Numbered from the stretch's first letter, positions 51,263 to 60,402 are shown. The stretch: 64,000 nucleotides of DNA from Methyloligella sp050110875 (GCA_050110875.1 CP188828.1:310001-374000); one strand, 5' to 3'. The notes: generated from the sequence alone by a model not told the origin. Made by a program: numbers and translations.

Positions 51263-51562
51263 TTGCCGCTCCCCGTCATTGCGGCTCGGCTCCTGCGAAT
51301 GACATTAGACCCTAACGATCGGCAACACTAGCCAATCAGGGTTAAGAAAATTCAACAAGAACCGTCGCCCTGCTGAAACGACCGGACCGGCAAAAGCCCC
51401 TCGCCCGTCTCGTTCCGTTGCAGGTCAGATGTTTGCTGGACGTTCCTGATTCAATGGCTAGGCGGAGATTGCGGCTATTTTGCGTGGGAAGCGCGTCAAA
51501 ATAACACAAACCGCCCGGGCGGCATGCCACCCGGACGGCTTCTGATCTGACTGAATTTCCGC
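51263..51562. other. 300-bp region between the LdtR-like and L,D-transpeptidase genes
   Basis: Holds a terminator for the regulator gene (51497-51538), then about 230 bases leading to the L,D-transpeptidase start. A half-site GGTTAAG at 51340-51346 resembles one arm of the palindrome upstream of the regulator. No gene is visible. Confidence 0.5.
51497..51538 (-). terminator. intrinsic terminator of the LdtR-like gene
   Basis: CCGTCCGGGTGGC/GCCGCCCGGGCGG on the minus strand forms a 13-bp stem, using two G-T pairs, with a tight AT-containing centre. It is followed by a T-rich tail (TTTGTGTTATTTTG). It lies 25 bases past the regulator's stop. Confidence 0.75.
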
Positions 51563-52075
51563 TTAGAGCTGGTAGCGGATCTGATCGGTCCAGAAACGCT
51601 CCAGACGGATCAGGGACTTGTTGAGCCCTTCCAGCTCTTCGCCGCCGATGCCGCCGACCTTCTGCAAGGATTTCAGCTGGCGGTCGTAGAGATTGTTCAC
51701 GACCTCGGACACGGCCTGGCCCTTCTCGGTGAGGCTCACGCGGACCGACCGGCGATCCGTGGTCGAACGCTCGTGATGGATATATCCCGACTCGACGAGC
51801 TTCTTCAGATTGTAGGAGACATTCGAGCCGAGATAGTACCCGCGGCTTTTCAACTCGCCGGCGGTCACCTCCGAATCTCCGATATTATAGAGCAGCAAAG
51901 CCTGGACGCCGTTGACGTCCGACCGCCCCATACGGTCGAACTCGTCTTTTATGACGTCCAAAAGCAGCCGATGAAGACGTTCAATAAGCTTCAAGGAAAT
52001 AAGGTAGCGACCCTTAAGATCTTGCACCTCTTCTGTGCTTTCATGCACGCCCATGTCTAGCGCTACATTCATCAC
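51563..52075 (-). CDS. ldtR: MarR-family regulator, LdtR-like
   Basis: 170 aa. A winged HTH spans about residues 60-125 (VTAGELKSRGYYLGSNVSYNLKKLVESGYIHHERSTTDRRSV), flanked by dimerisation helices. The sequence matches the LdtR-type MarR proteins of Hyphomicrobiales, activators of the adjacent L,D-transpeptidase in Ca. Liberibacter asiaticus, linked to osmotic-stress tolerance. Identification is from recalled resemblance plus gene context. A perfect palindrome lies 67 bp upstream of the start. Confidence 0.8.
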   Translation of the reverse strand: MMNVALDMGVHESTEEVQDLKGRYLISLKLIERLHRLLLDVIKDEFDRMGRSDVNGVQALLLYNIGDSEVTAGELKSRGYYLGSNVSYNLKKLVESGYIHHERSTTDRRSVRVSLTEKGQAVSEVVNNLYDRQLKSLQKVGGIGGEELEGLNKSLIRLERFWTDQIRYQL

Positions 52076-52141
52076 ACCTACCCTCGTTGTTGTTTTTTCC
52101 CCAACTTCAAGGGACTATAGGCGCGCTCAGGCTAAAATCAC

Positions 52142-52160
52142 CTTAAGCGGAACGCTTAAG
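52142..52160. promoter_or_regulatory. perfect palindrome upstream of ldtR-like gene
   Basis: CTTAAGCGGAACGCTTAAG has two 8-bp arms around GAA. A further half-site, GCTTAA, is at 52179-52184. A candidate -10 hexamer TATAGT is at 52119-52114 on the minus strand, so the palindrome lies at or just above the -35 region, a position compatible with activation. The neighbouring hydrolase gene ends here, so the site serves only the regulator gene. Confidence 0.55.
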
Positions 52161-52216
52161 ATTGCATGAAATTCTATGCTTAACTTTCGGTTTTTTGGAG
52201 CAGGAATCGAGGCGAA

Positions 52217-53287
52217 TCAAAGCCCCGGGGTCAAATCTTCCAGGTAGAGCTCGTGCTCGGCCGGCTCGTCGAAGAGTCGATTTATCGTCTCGTCGTCAAT
52301 TTCCGACAAAGATGCGGGCCGCCAATCGGCGGGCCTTCCCTTGCCCACGATCCGGGCATCGACCCCCTCGCGATAATCGTGGCTGGCGATCACCTTCTGG
52401 GTGAGTCGGTATTCCAAGCGGAGCGCCTCGGCGAGGCTCAAGGATTTGCCGCGGCGCATTTGCTGGAACGCGATCTTGAGAGAGGTCGGCGATTTCTTGC
52501 GGATCTCCGCTGCGGTCTGATGGGCGAATTCGGCCTGGGGGCCGTCCTCCGCATCGAGCAGGCTCAAAATCTCCTCGACTGAATCGGCGCCGAAAATGCG
52601 ATTGACGATCGGGGTGAGCCTGGCGAGCTCGCCTTCTCCGGGGTCACGGTGCAGGCCGTCGAGAAGCTTGTCCACGGGATGATTGTCCCGCGCCGCATCG
52701 ACGATGACGTGGAAATGGGCCGCCGGGATGCAGTGGCTGACGAGCTTCAGACGATAGGCGTCGGCCCGGCCGATGATCTTGCCGGTCAGGGCTAGGTAGA
52801 GCCCCATGTGGTGGGGCAGCCGTGACAGGAAGTAGGTTCCTCCTGCATCGGGCAGGAAGCCGATCCCCGCTTGCGGCATGGCGAAGCCGTAATTCTCGCC
52901 GGCGATGCAATGGGTGCCGAACAGGCTGATGCCCACGCCGCCGCCGAGGCAGAGGCCGTCGATGAGCGGCAGGTTGGGCCGATAGAATTTCTCCAGGCGC
53001 CAGACATGCTGATAGGCGGCGCGATAGAAATCGCGGATTTCGTCCAAGGCCCCCTGCTCGCCCCATTGTTGGAGCACCTTCAGATCGCCGCCGCTGCAAA
53101 AGACCTTGGGATGGGTGGATTGCATCACGACGCCATAGATATGCGCCGCGGGCGACCAGGTCGCGTATTGCGCGCTCAAGGCCTCGAACATGGCCTTGGT
53201 GAGCGCGTTGAGGCGATCCGGCCGGTCGAGGGTGATAATACCGGCGCGATCGATCTCCTCGAAGGTGATGCCGAGCGCTTCGCTCAA
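52217..53287 (-). CDS. 3-hydroxyisobutyryl-CoA hydrolase (HIBCH-like)
   Basis: 356 aa. The crotonase fold has the segment FCSGGDLKVLQQWG and the oxyanion hole with LPLIDGLCLGGGVGISLFG, and the longer C-terminal ECH_2 domain. PQAGIGFLPDAGGTYFLSRLP matches the hydrolase subfamily, so valine catabolism is the likely role. HIBCH-type members often have Glu and Asp in place of hydratase residues; GFLPDAGGTYF fits. No operon partner; the ldtR palindrome lies just downstream. Confidence 0.87.
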   Translation of the reverse strand: MSEALGITFEEIDRAGIITLDRPDRLNALTKAMFEALSAQYATWSPAAHIYGVVMQSTHPKVFCSGGDLKVLQQWGEQGALDEIRDFYRAAYQHVWRLEKFYRPNLPLIDGLCLGGGVGISLFGTHCIAGENYGFAMPQAGIGFLPDAGGTYFLSRLPHHMGLYLALTGKIIGRADAYRLKLVSHCIPAAHFHVIVDAARDNHPVDKLLDGLHRDPGEGELARLTPIVNRIFGADSVEEILSLLDAEDGPQAEFAHQTAAEIRKKSPTSLKIAFQQMRRGKSLSLAEALRLEYRLTQKVIASHDYREGVDARIVGKGRPADWRPASLSEIDDETINRLFDEPAEHELYLEDLTPGL

Positions 53288-53405
53288 GGGGCGTCGTCCT
53301 TATTCATCGTCGTTGCGGAAGCCAGTCCGGAAGGTTCGCGGCAGCTAGCACTTCGCAGAAAAAACCACAAGTGCCGGACATGATGACCGTGGTAGATCGA
53401 CCCGC

Positions 53406-54533
53406 ATGACCCCTCGCCTTCCCGTAATCAGCGCGCCTCTGTTCGGTGCGGTTTGTCTGGCGCTTCTGATGGCACCGTCAGGGCTGGCCGTCGGTGCCGA
53501 GCCGCCAATGCCGGAACGCAAACCGGACTCCCGCAATGCGGCCTCCAGCGAGCAAAGCGGTTCGGACAAGACGGATTCGGAGAAGGACGGGCCGCTCGCA
53601 CCGGGAAAACGGCCGTCCCTTGCCTGGACGAAGATAGAGATTGAGAGCGCCAAAAAGGAATGCGCCGCGCTGCTCGATGCGCTTGCCATCGACTACGAGG
53701 CGCTGGATCCGATCCGCGAGGGCGAATGCGGGGCGCCGGCTCCCATCCTGGTCAAATCCATCGGCTCGAACCCGCCCGTGGAGATTGCGCCGCCCGCCAC
53801 GCTGCGCTGCCCGGTGGCGGCGGCCTTGGGCAAATGGCTTGAGAAAGTGGTGCAGCCGGAGGCGCGGGCGCTGTTCGATGCGCCGGTGGTGAAGATGCGG
53901 AATGCCGCCGATTATCACTGCCGGAACCGTTACGGGAAGACGGGCGGCAAGCTGAGCGAGCATGCGCTCGCAAACGCCCTCGATATCTCGGTCTTCACTT
54001 TGCAATCGGAAACGACCGTGGCGCTGGCCGGCTCGTGGCCGAAGGCGGGACAGCTCTCCGACAAGCTCCTTGCCGAGACACCGCCCCTGCCCGAGCGCAA
54101 TCCGGAAATGCTCGCCGCGGCCGAGGCGGCGGAGAAGAGGATGAACGAGGCTCTCGGAATGAAGGGCCCCAAATTCCAAACCGTGGCTTTGCGCACGGTC
54201 GAGAGCGCCAAGAAAACCGAATCCGTCTCCATGGCGCGGGTGGTGGGAGAGCAGATTCTGGAGGTGATGAAGGCCCGGATCGAACCGCAGGCCATGGCCG
54301 CCACGCCGTCGGCGCAGTCATCCTCTGTAGAAGAGCCCTCTGTAGAAGAGCCGGAAGAACCGCTCGAGCCGCCGCTCGAGACGAAGCCCGATGCTGCGGG
54401 CCAATTCATGGTGCGTATTCATGCCGGTGCCTGCGATCATTTCGGCACCGTGCTGGGACCGAAGGCGAATGCAGCCCACAAGTCCCATTTTCATTTCGAC
54501 ATGATCGAGCGGCGCAGCAGCTATTGCCAATGA
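53406..54533 (+). CDS. extensin-like family protein
   Basis: 375 aa. A signal peptide (LFGAVCLALLMAPSGLAVGA) is followed by a Ser/Asp/Pro-rich stretch. The extensin-like_C domain (about 75-375) contains EGECGAPAPILVKSIGSNPP, YHCRNRYGKTGGKLSEHALANALDIS and the terminal AHKSHFHFDMIERRSSYC. The HxxxxxxxD...HFH arrangement is a metal-site layout as in D-Ala-D-Ala carboxypeptidase-like enzymes. An insertion (about 290-330) holds a 15-base tandem repeat encoding SVEEP twice. Confidence 0.88.
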   Translation: MTPRLPVISAPLFGAVCLALLMAPSGLAVGAEPPMPERKPDSRNAASSEQSGSDKTDSEKDGPLAPGKRPSLAWTKIEIESAKKECAALLDALAIDYEALDPIREGECGAPAPILVKSIGSNPPVEIAPPATLRCPVAAALGKWLEKVVQPEARALFDAPVVKMRNAADYHCRNRYGKTGGKLSEHALANALDISVFTLQSETTVALAGSWPKAGQLSDKLLAETPPLPERNPEMLAAAEAAEKRMNEALGMKGPKFQTVALRTVESAKKTESVSMARVVGEQILEVMKARIEPQAMAATPSAQSSSVEEPSVEEPEEPLEPPLETKPDAAGQFMVRIHAGACDHFGTVLGPKANAAHKSHFHFDMIERRSSYCQ

Positions 54534-54660
54534 GGCGGGGCAAGCTGGTGGTGGGATCGAAACCCTAATGGCAACGGGTTGTGGTGCGGCGCTGATCGGA
54601 GTGCTAGTTTTAGAAAATCTCTAGATTTCAGCCTGCCGAGCAACCAAGTCATCAGAAGTC

Positions 54661-55734
54661 ATGCCGCATTCCGACGATAAACCTCTTTCGCTCCGTACCG
54701 AGCGTATCAAGCGTGCCGGCGAGAAGCAGCGCGCCACCGCGCAGCCCGGATTTCCGGCAACGCGGCTGCGCCGCAACCGGATGCAGGATTGGAGCCGGCG
54801 TCTGGTGCGGGAAACCCATCTCGGCGTCGACAATCTCGTCTGGCCGCTCTTCGTGATCGAGGGCGACGGGGCGCGCCAGGCGATCGAGACCATGCCCGGG
54901 GTGGAGCGGCTGTCCATCGATCTGGCGATCTCGGCCGCGCGCGAGGCGGCTGCGCTCGGCCTGCCGGCGATCGCGCTGTTTCCCTATACGGAGATGGGGC
55001 TTCGGGACGAGATGGCGAGCGAGGCCTGCAACCCGGCCAATCTGATCTGCCGGGCGGTGCGCGCCATCAAGGCGGAGGTGCCCGATATCGGCATCATCTG
55101 CGATGTTGCGCTCGATCCCTATACCAGCCACGGCCATGACGGGATCCTGGTGGATGGAGAGATCGACAACGACCGCAGCCTTGAGATCCTGGTGCGTCAG
55201 GCATTGGTCCAGGCGGAGGCCGGCTGCGATATCCTGGCGCCGTCGGACATGATGGATGGGCGGATCGGCGCGATCCGCACCGCGCTCGAAGAGGCCGGCT
55301 ACATCAACACCAAGCTTCTCTCCTATGCGGTGAAATACGCCTCCGGCTTCTATGGCCCGTTCCGGGATGCGGTCGGCTCCGGCGCCATGCTGAAGGGCGA
55401 CAAGCAAAGCTACCAGATGGATCCGGCGAATTCGGAAGAGGCGATCCGCGAGGTCTCTCTCGATATCGCCGAGGGCGCCGATATGGTGATGATCAAGCCC
55501 GGCCTGCCCTATCTCGACGTGCTCTACCGGGTGAAGAAGACCTTCGGCATTCCGACCTTCGCCTATCAGACCTCCGGCGAATACGCGATGCTCGCCGCCG
55601 GCGCGCAGAACGGCTGGATCGACCGGGAGACGGCGATGATGGAGACGCTGATGGCCTATCGGCGGGCCGGGGCCGACGCGATCTTCACGTATTTCGCGCG
55701 CGAGGTCGCCGAGCGGCTGAAGGCCGAAGGCTAA
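54661..55734 (+). CDS. hemB: porphobilinogen synthase (ALA dehydratase)
   Basis: 357 aa. The N-terminal RLRRNRMQDWSRRLVRETHLGVDNLVWPLFV leads to the TIM-barrel core. Active-site Lys residues are in LLSYAVKYASGFYGPFRDA and MVMIKPGLPYLDVL. IICDVALDPYTSHGHDGIL is the metal/allosteric segment, with Asp in place of the Cys seen in zinc-dependent enzymes, which suggests a Mg-dependent form. It condenses two ALA to porphobilinogen. Confidence 0.96.
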   Translation: MPHSDDKPLSLRTERIKRAGEKQRATAQPGFPATRLRRNRMQDWSRRLVRETHLGVDNLVWPLFVIEGDGARQAIETMPGVERLSIDLAISAAREAAALGLPAIALFPYTEMGLRDEMASEACNPANLICRAVRAIKAEVPDIGIICDVALDPYTSHGHDGILVDGEIDNDRSLEILVRQALVQAEAGCDILAPSDMMDGRIGAIRTALEEAGYINTKLLSYAVKYASGFYGPFRDAVGSGAMLKGDKQSYQMDPANSEEAIREVSLDIAEGADMVMIKPGLPYLDVLYRVKKTFGIPTFAYQTSGEYAMLAAGAQNGWIDRETAMMETLMAYRRAGADAIFTYFAREVAERLKAEG

Positions 55735-55777
55735 GCCTCACCCTTCTCTTCTTTTTGACCCGCAGACCTTTGACGAT

Positions 55778-56431
55778 CTAGTTGGTGACCTTCACCGAGG
55801 AGAAGGTGATGGCTTCGGCCGACTGGCGGTCGAAATTATCGCCGCTGAGGCCAAAGCGCCAACCGCCCTTCGGCTGCTGGCCGCGGAGCTCGCGAAGCTT
55901 CTCGTCGTTGACGAAGAAGGACACGTGGTCGCCGTTCGCCTTTACGCGCAGGGTGTTGATCTCGCCCGGCTTGGTCTTGATGGCCTCCGAGGTCACGTTC
56001 TGCACGATGACCTGCCAGCGATTGTTCTCTTTCCGGGCGATCCAGTATTTTCCCGTGTTCAGGATGCCGAACTGGAAATAGTTCTTCGAATCCTGGCCCC
56101 AGAACAGGATGCCGGCGCCCAGAATGCCGGGTTCCTCCGGCGGCCAAACGGCGTCGGCACAGATATCGACATTCTCCTTGACCGTGTGGCTGATATTGAG
56201 ATTGGCCTGCATCTCGTCGGGCTGCAGGTCCAAGGTGAAATTGCCGCCCTTGATCTTGACCGCTTCGTTGAGAGCCCAGCCGCCGGCGTCGTCCTCGAAA
56301 TTGTCGGTGAAGATTTCCATGGGACCGTTGCAGGCCGCTCTCGCGGCCGAGGGTCCGAAAAGCACCGGACCCATGAGGCCTGCGGCGAGCACAAGACTGA
56401 TACGAACAGACCGATTTACGCAGCGCAACAT
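55778..56431 (-). CDS. secreted protein, probable concanavalin-like domain
   Basis: 217 aa from ATG 56431. A signal peptide ends near ARAACNG. The rest looks like a beta-rich, DUF1080/LamG-like jelly roll: IFTDNFEDDAGGW, GILFWGQDSKNYFQFGI, YWIARKENNRWQVIVQN, LRVKANGDHVSFFVNDEKLREL. I cannot name a function; glycan or ligand binding is plausible. Single gene, divergent from the RDD gene, with 235 bases between. Confidence 0.7.
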   Translation of the reverse strand: MLRCVNRSVRISLVLAAGLMGPVLFGPSAARAACNGPMEIFTDNFEDDAGGWALNEAVKIKGGNFTLDLQPDEMQANLNISHTVKENVDICADAVWPPEEPGILGAGILFWGQDSKNYFQFGILNTGKYWIARKENNRWQVIVQNVTSEAIKTKPGEINTLRVKANGDHVSFFVNDEKLRELRGQQPKGGWRFGLSGDNFDRQSAEAITFSSVKVTN

Positions 56432-56665
56432 AACGGGCCCCCTTCCCGATTCCGTTAGAGGAAAATATTTACCGCCTCGCCAAAAGATCGGCAACCGGTG
56501 TGCGGCCTCGCGGGCAAGTTGTTCCCGTCCTGTCGGGCCGGGCCTTTCGCGGACGGGGAATTCGGCACCAGGCGTCGCGTCCCTCGCTTGTTTCGCCGGA
56601 CGTGTTTCCCATCTTTTGGTATGATGGCAGTTGCACTCGCAAGCGGAGATTCGAGAAAGAGACCC

Positions 56666-57151
56666 ATGAGCGACACTCAGACACCGGCCCGCGAACAGGG
56701 CACGCCCTTCAACCCGGCCTTCGATGTCGTCTCGCATCCGGAGCTCTTCGAAGGGGTTCTGCGAAAGCGTATCGCCGCCTTCATCATCGACGCCATTATC
56801 ATTGCGATCATCTGGGCGATCGCCTTCGTGGTGACGCTGGTTCTCGGCGTGCTGACCCTCGGTCTGGCGTGGCTCCTGATCGGCGCGCTCTTCCCGATCG
56901 TCGGGCTCGGCTACAATGCGCTGACCGTCGGCGGTCCCAACCAGGCCACCATCGGCATGCGCACCATGGGCGTGAAGATGAAGATGTGGCACGGCGGGAC
57001 CGTTACGCCGCTGATCGGCGCCTTTCACGCGCTGCTGTTCTGGCTGTCCCTGACGATTTTCTTCCCGATCCTGCTGTGGCCGCTGATCGACCGGCAGAAG
57101 CGGTGCCTGCACGATATCTTTGCCGGCGTTGTTGCGGTGCGAAATGTCTGA
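56666..57151 (+). CDS. RDD family membrane protein
   Basis: 161 aa from ATG 56666. The RDD core starts with LRKRIAAFIIDAIIIAIIWAI, and two further helices occur (FVVTLVLGVLTLGLAWLLIGAL and LLFWLSLTIFFPILLWPLI). The motifs NQATIGMRTMGVKM and DRQKRCLHDIFAGVV mark the family. RDD proteins are often small inner-membrane proteins of unknown transport or regulatory role. It precedes bpt on the same strand, 146 bases apart. Confidence 0.9.
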   Translation: MSDTQTPAREQGTPFNPAFDVVSHPELFEGVLRKRIAAFIIDAIIIAIIWAIAFVVTLVLGVLTLGLAWLLIGALFPIVGLGYNALTVGGPNQATIGMRTMGVKMKMWHGGTVTPLIGAFHALLFWLSLTIFFPILLWPLIDRQKRCLHDIFAGVVAVRNV

Positions 57152-57297
57152 TCGGCCTGCGGCTTAGGCATCCACGAGGCTGATCGGCATTGCTCTCGTT
57201 CGCGATCATCCCCTACACTTCGCGAATAGAGACGTTCTTCGAGTCTCGGCGTTACCGATTGCCATCTCTTCCAGGCGACCCTTGAGGCAGTGCCAAG

Positions 57298-58116
57298 GTG
57301 ACTGAGCACAAGAGCAATTTTCCCGAGTTCTATATTACCGCCCCGCAGCCTTGCCCCTACCTGCCGGGGCGCTACGAGCGGAAGCTCTTCACCCATCTGA
57401 CTCCCGACAAGCCCGATCTTCTGATCGACAATCTGCTGAAGGGCGGTTTCCGGCGCAGCCAGAACATCGCCTATATGCCCTATTGCGATTCCTGCTCGGC
57501 CTGCGTGCCGGTGCGGATCGTGGCCGACGAATTCGATTTCCGGCGCTCTCATAAGCGAAACCTGAAAGCCAATCGCGATCTGATGGTGAAGCGGCGGGAG
57601 CCTTGCGCCGATAGCGAGCAGTATTCCCTGTTCCGCAGCTATATCGATTCACGCCATGCCGATGGCGGCATGGCGGAGATGACGGTGCTCGACTATTCGC
57701 TGATGGTCGAGGATAGCGTGGTCGAGACCTTCGTCAGCGAATACCGGCTGAAGCCCGATCCGGAAGGAGACGGCGCGACGCCGCTGGTGGCCATGTGCCT
57801 TTGCGACCAGCTCAGCGACGGCATCTCCATGGTCTACAGCTTCTTCGATCCGGAGCTCTATTCCAGGAGTCTGGGCACCTACATGATCCTGGAGCATATC
57901 CAATACGCGCGGAGCTTGGGCCTGCCATACGTCTATCTCGGCTATTGGATCGAGGGCGCACGGAAGATGCGCTACAAGAACCGCTTTCACCCGCAAGAGC
58001 ATCTGACCGCAAAGGGCTGGGTGCGCTTCGACGGAAAGAGCAGTTCCATGAAGGATGCCTCAGGGTGCGGCGCCTGCGCCGACCGCAAGCTCGCTTCCAC
58101 CTTCACCGATTTCTAG
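57298..58116 (+). CDS. bpt: aspartate/glutamate leucyltransferase (arginyltransferase family)
   Basis: 272 aa from GTG 57298. The ATE_N domain has PCPYLPGRYERKLFTHL, YCDSCSACVPVRIV (zinc-binding Cys pair) and FRRSHKRNLKANRDL. The ATE_C domain has CDQLSDGISMVYSFFDPEL and GYWIEGARKMRYKNRFHPQE. It adds Leu to N-terminal Asp/Glu, feeding the N-end rule ClpS-ClpAP route. The family is restricted in prokaryotes to a few phyla, mainly Proteobacteria. Confidence 0.94.
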   Translation: MTEHKSNFPEFYITAPQPCPYLPGRYERKLFTHLTPDKPDLLIDNLLKGGFRRSQNIAYMPYCDSCSACVPVRIVADEFDFRRSHKRNLKANRDLMVKRREPCADSEQYSLFRSYIDSRHADGGMAEMTVLDYSLMVEDSVVETFVSEYRLKPDPEGDGATPLVAMCLCDQLSDGISMVYSFFDPELYSRSLGTYMILEHIQYARSLGLPYVYLGYWIEGARKMRYKNRFHPQEHLTAKGWVRFDGKSSSMKDASGCGACADRKLASTFTDF

Positions 58117-58133
58117 CGCCGCTTCGGCGTTTC
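58117..58133 (+). terminator. short hairpin between convergent bpt and parC
   Basis: CGCCG-CTT-CGGCG followed by TTTCC begins one base past the bpt stop. It is short and has a weak tail. Confidence 0.35.
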
Positions 58134-58140
58134 CCCGCCG

Positions 58141-60402
58141 TTAGCTCTGCCCGTTGAAGCGCGGCCCGAACGTGTTGGATTTCGGGAAGCCGCGCGGTGC
58201 CATGCGGCCGGCCTGGGCGCGCTCGCCCCACCATTCGGCGAGCTCTTCGGAACTTTGGGTGAAGGTGCGCCCGGCCCCGTCGACCCAGCTCAGCCCTTCG
58301 GATCTGGCGAAGGTCTTGGCATCGGAGAGCCCGCCATCCCTAAAGCGCTGGAGGCGGACGCCCTTGCCGCGGGGCATCTCGGGCAGATCCTTCAGAGGGA
58401 AGAGCAGGAGCTTCCGGTTCTCGCCTATGGCCGCCACGCTGTCGCCGGTCGCCGGCGCGCAGAGCAGCGCCTCGTCGGCCCCGCGGACATTGAGGATTTG
58501 CTTGCCCTTCTTGGTCATGGCGACGACCTCGTCCTCCGGCACCACGAATCCGTAGCCGGCGGTCCCTGCGACCAGCAGCTTCCGGCCCGGCTGATGGACT
58601 ATCATCTCCACCGCATCCGCCGAGCCTTCGATATCGACCATCAGGCGCAAGGGCTCGCCATGGCCGCGGCCGCCGGGCAGCTTGTTGGCGGGCAGAGAAT
58701 AGAACCGGCCGTTGGTGGCGAAGACCAGCAGCGTATCGGTGGTGTAGGCCTTCACCGCGCGCATGAGCTTGTCGTCGGATTTGAAGGAGAGCCCGTCGAT
58801 ATCGGCCTGGTGCCCCTTGATGGCGCGGATCCAGCCCTTCTCGGAGAGCACGATGGTGACCGGCTCCTTCTCGATCATCGCCTCGACCAGGTCGAGATCG
58901 GCTTCCGGCGCCTCGTCGAAGATCGAGCGCCGGCGCCCCAAGGCGGTCTCCTGGCCGAATTTCTTCTTTGTCTCCTTGACCTCCTCGCCGATCCGCTTCC
59001 ACTGCTTGTCTTCCGATTGCAGCAGCGCCTTCAGCTCTTTCCGCTCTTCGGAGAGCTTGTCGTGTTCCCGGCGGAGCTCCATCTCCTCCAGCTTGCGCAA
59101 GGAGCGCAGCCGCATATTGAGGATCGCTTCGGCCTGGACCTCGGTCAGCTCGAAAGCCCTCATCAATTCCGGTTTGGGCTCGTCCTCCTCGCGGATGATG
59201 CGGATCACCTCGTCGAGATTGAGGAAGACGATCAGATAGCCGTCGAGGACCTCGAGCCTGTGATCGATCTTGCCCAGGCGGTGATTGGTGCGGCGGACCA
59301 GCACCTCGAGGCGATGGTCGAGCCATTCCCGCAAGGCTTGGCGGAGACTCACGACATTCGGGATGCGGCCCCGGCTCAGCACGTTCATGTTGAGGGACAG
59401 CCGGGTTTCCAGCTCGGTGACCTTGAAGAGGGATTCCATCAAGAGGATGGGATCGACGGTGCGGCTCTTGGGTTCCAGGACGAGGCGGACCTCTTCGGTG
59501 GATTCGTCGCGGATATCGGCCAGCAGCGGCAGCTTCTTCTGCTGCAGCAATTCGGCGATGCGGGCGACGAGACGCGCCTTCTGCACCTGGTACGGCATCT
59601 CGGTGACGACGATCTGGTACGCGCCGCGGCCGAGATCCTCCTGTTCCCAGCGTGCCCGGACACGGAACGAGCCGCGGCCGGTCTTATAGGCTTCGACGAT
59701 CTGCTCGCGCGGCTCCACGATAATGCCGCCGGTGGGCAGGTCCGGCCCCGGCACCATCTCGACCAGCTTCTCGACCGTCGCGTTGGGATACTTGACGAGA
59801 TGGAGCGCGGCATCACAGAGCTCGCCCACATTATGGGGCGGAATGCTGGTGGCCATGCCCACGGCGATGCCCGAGGCACCGTTGGCCAGCAGGTTCGGGA
59901 AATTCGCCGGCAGGACGACAGGCTCTGTATCCCGCCCATCGTAGTTGGGGCGGAAATCGATGGTGTCCTCGTCGATCCCCTCCAGCAGCCTTATGGCGAC
60001 TTCGGTCAGGCGCGCTTCCGTGTAGCGGTCGGCGGCCGGGTTGTCGCCGTCGATATTGCCGAAATTCCCTTGCCCGTCGACCAGGGGATAGCGGACGGCG
60101 AAATCCTGGGCGAGACGGGCCAGCGCATCGTAGATCGCTTGGTTTCCATGGGGGTGGTAGTTGCCCATGGTGTCGCCGACGATCTTCGCGCATTTGCGGA
60201 ACTCGCCTTCGGGCGCGAGCCGCAATTGCTGCATGGCGTAGAGCAGCCGCCGGTGGACCGGCTTCAGCCCGTCGCGCGCATCGGGTAGCGCCCGCTGCGT
60301 GATGGTGGACAGCGCGTAGGAGAGATAGCGCTCTTCCAGCGCCTCTCGCAGATTGATCGGCTCGATTGGCGCCGAATCATCCGGCGTGACGTCTTTTCCC
60401 AT
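58141..60402 (-). CDS. parC: DNA topoisomerase IV subunit A
   Basis: 753 aa. The N-terminal breakage-reunion domain has LPDARDGLKPVHRRLLYAM and the catalytic Tyr in DRYTEARL (Tyr127). The DNA-gate region reads YHPHGNQAIYDAL; the Ser80/Glu84 equivalents of E. coli are Gln88 and Asp92. A C-terminal beta-pinwheel domain (about 500-750) follows. Length and C-terminus fit ParC rather than GyrA: no GyrA-box (QRRGGKG) is visible. It decatenates chromosomes with ParE. Confidence 0.94.
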   Translation of the reverse strand: MGKDVTPDDSAPIEPINLREALEERYLSYALSTITQRALPDARDGLKPVHRRLLYAMQQLRLAPEGEFRKCAKIVGDTMGNYHPHGNQAIYDALARLAQDFAVRYPLVDGQGNFGNIDGDNPAADRYTEARLTEVAIRLLEGIDEDTIDFRPNYDGRDTEPVVLPANFPNLLANGASGIAVGMATSIPPHNVGELCDAALHLVKYPNATVEKLVEMVPGPDLPTGGIIVEPREQIVEAYKTGRGSFRVRARWEQEDLGRGAYQIVVTEMPYQVQKARLVARIAELLQQKKLPLLADIRDESTEEVRLVLEPKSRTVDPILLMESLFKVTELETRLSLNMNVLSRGRIPNVVSLRQALREWLDHRLEVLVRRTNHRLGKIDHRLEVLDGYLIVFLNLDEVIRIIREEDEPKPELMRAFELTEVQAEAILNMRLRSLRKLEEMELRREHDKLSEERKELKALLQSEDKQWKRIGEEVKETKKKFGQETALGRRRSIFDEAPEADLDLVEAMIEKEPVTIVLSEKGWIRAIKGHQADIDGLSFKSDDKLMRAVKAYTTDTLLVFATNGRFYSLPANKLPGGRGHGEPLRLMVDIEGSADAVEMIVHQPGRKLLVAGTAGYGFVVPEDEVVAMTKKGKQILNVRGADEALLCAPATGDSVAAIGENRKLLLFPLKDLPEMPRGKGVRLQRFRDGGLSDAKTFARSEGLSWVDGAGRTFTQSSEELAEWWGERAQAGRMAPRGFPKSNTFGPRFNGQS

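Noticed and set aside
52143..52159. CtrA box
   Set aside because: The two TTAA elements are nine bases apart, not the seven required (TTAA-N7-TTAA).
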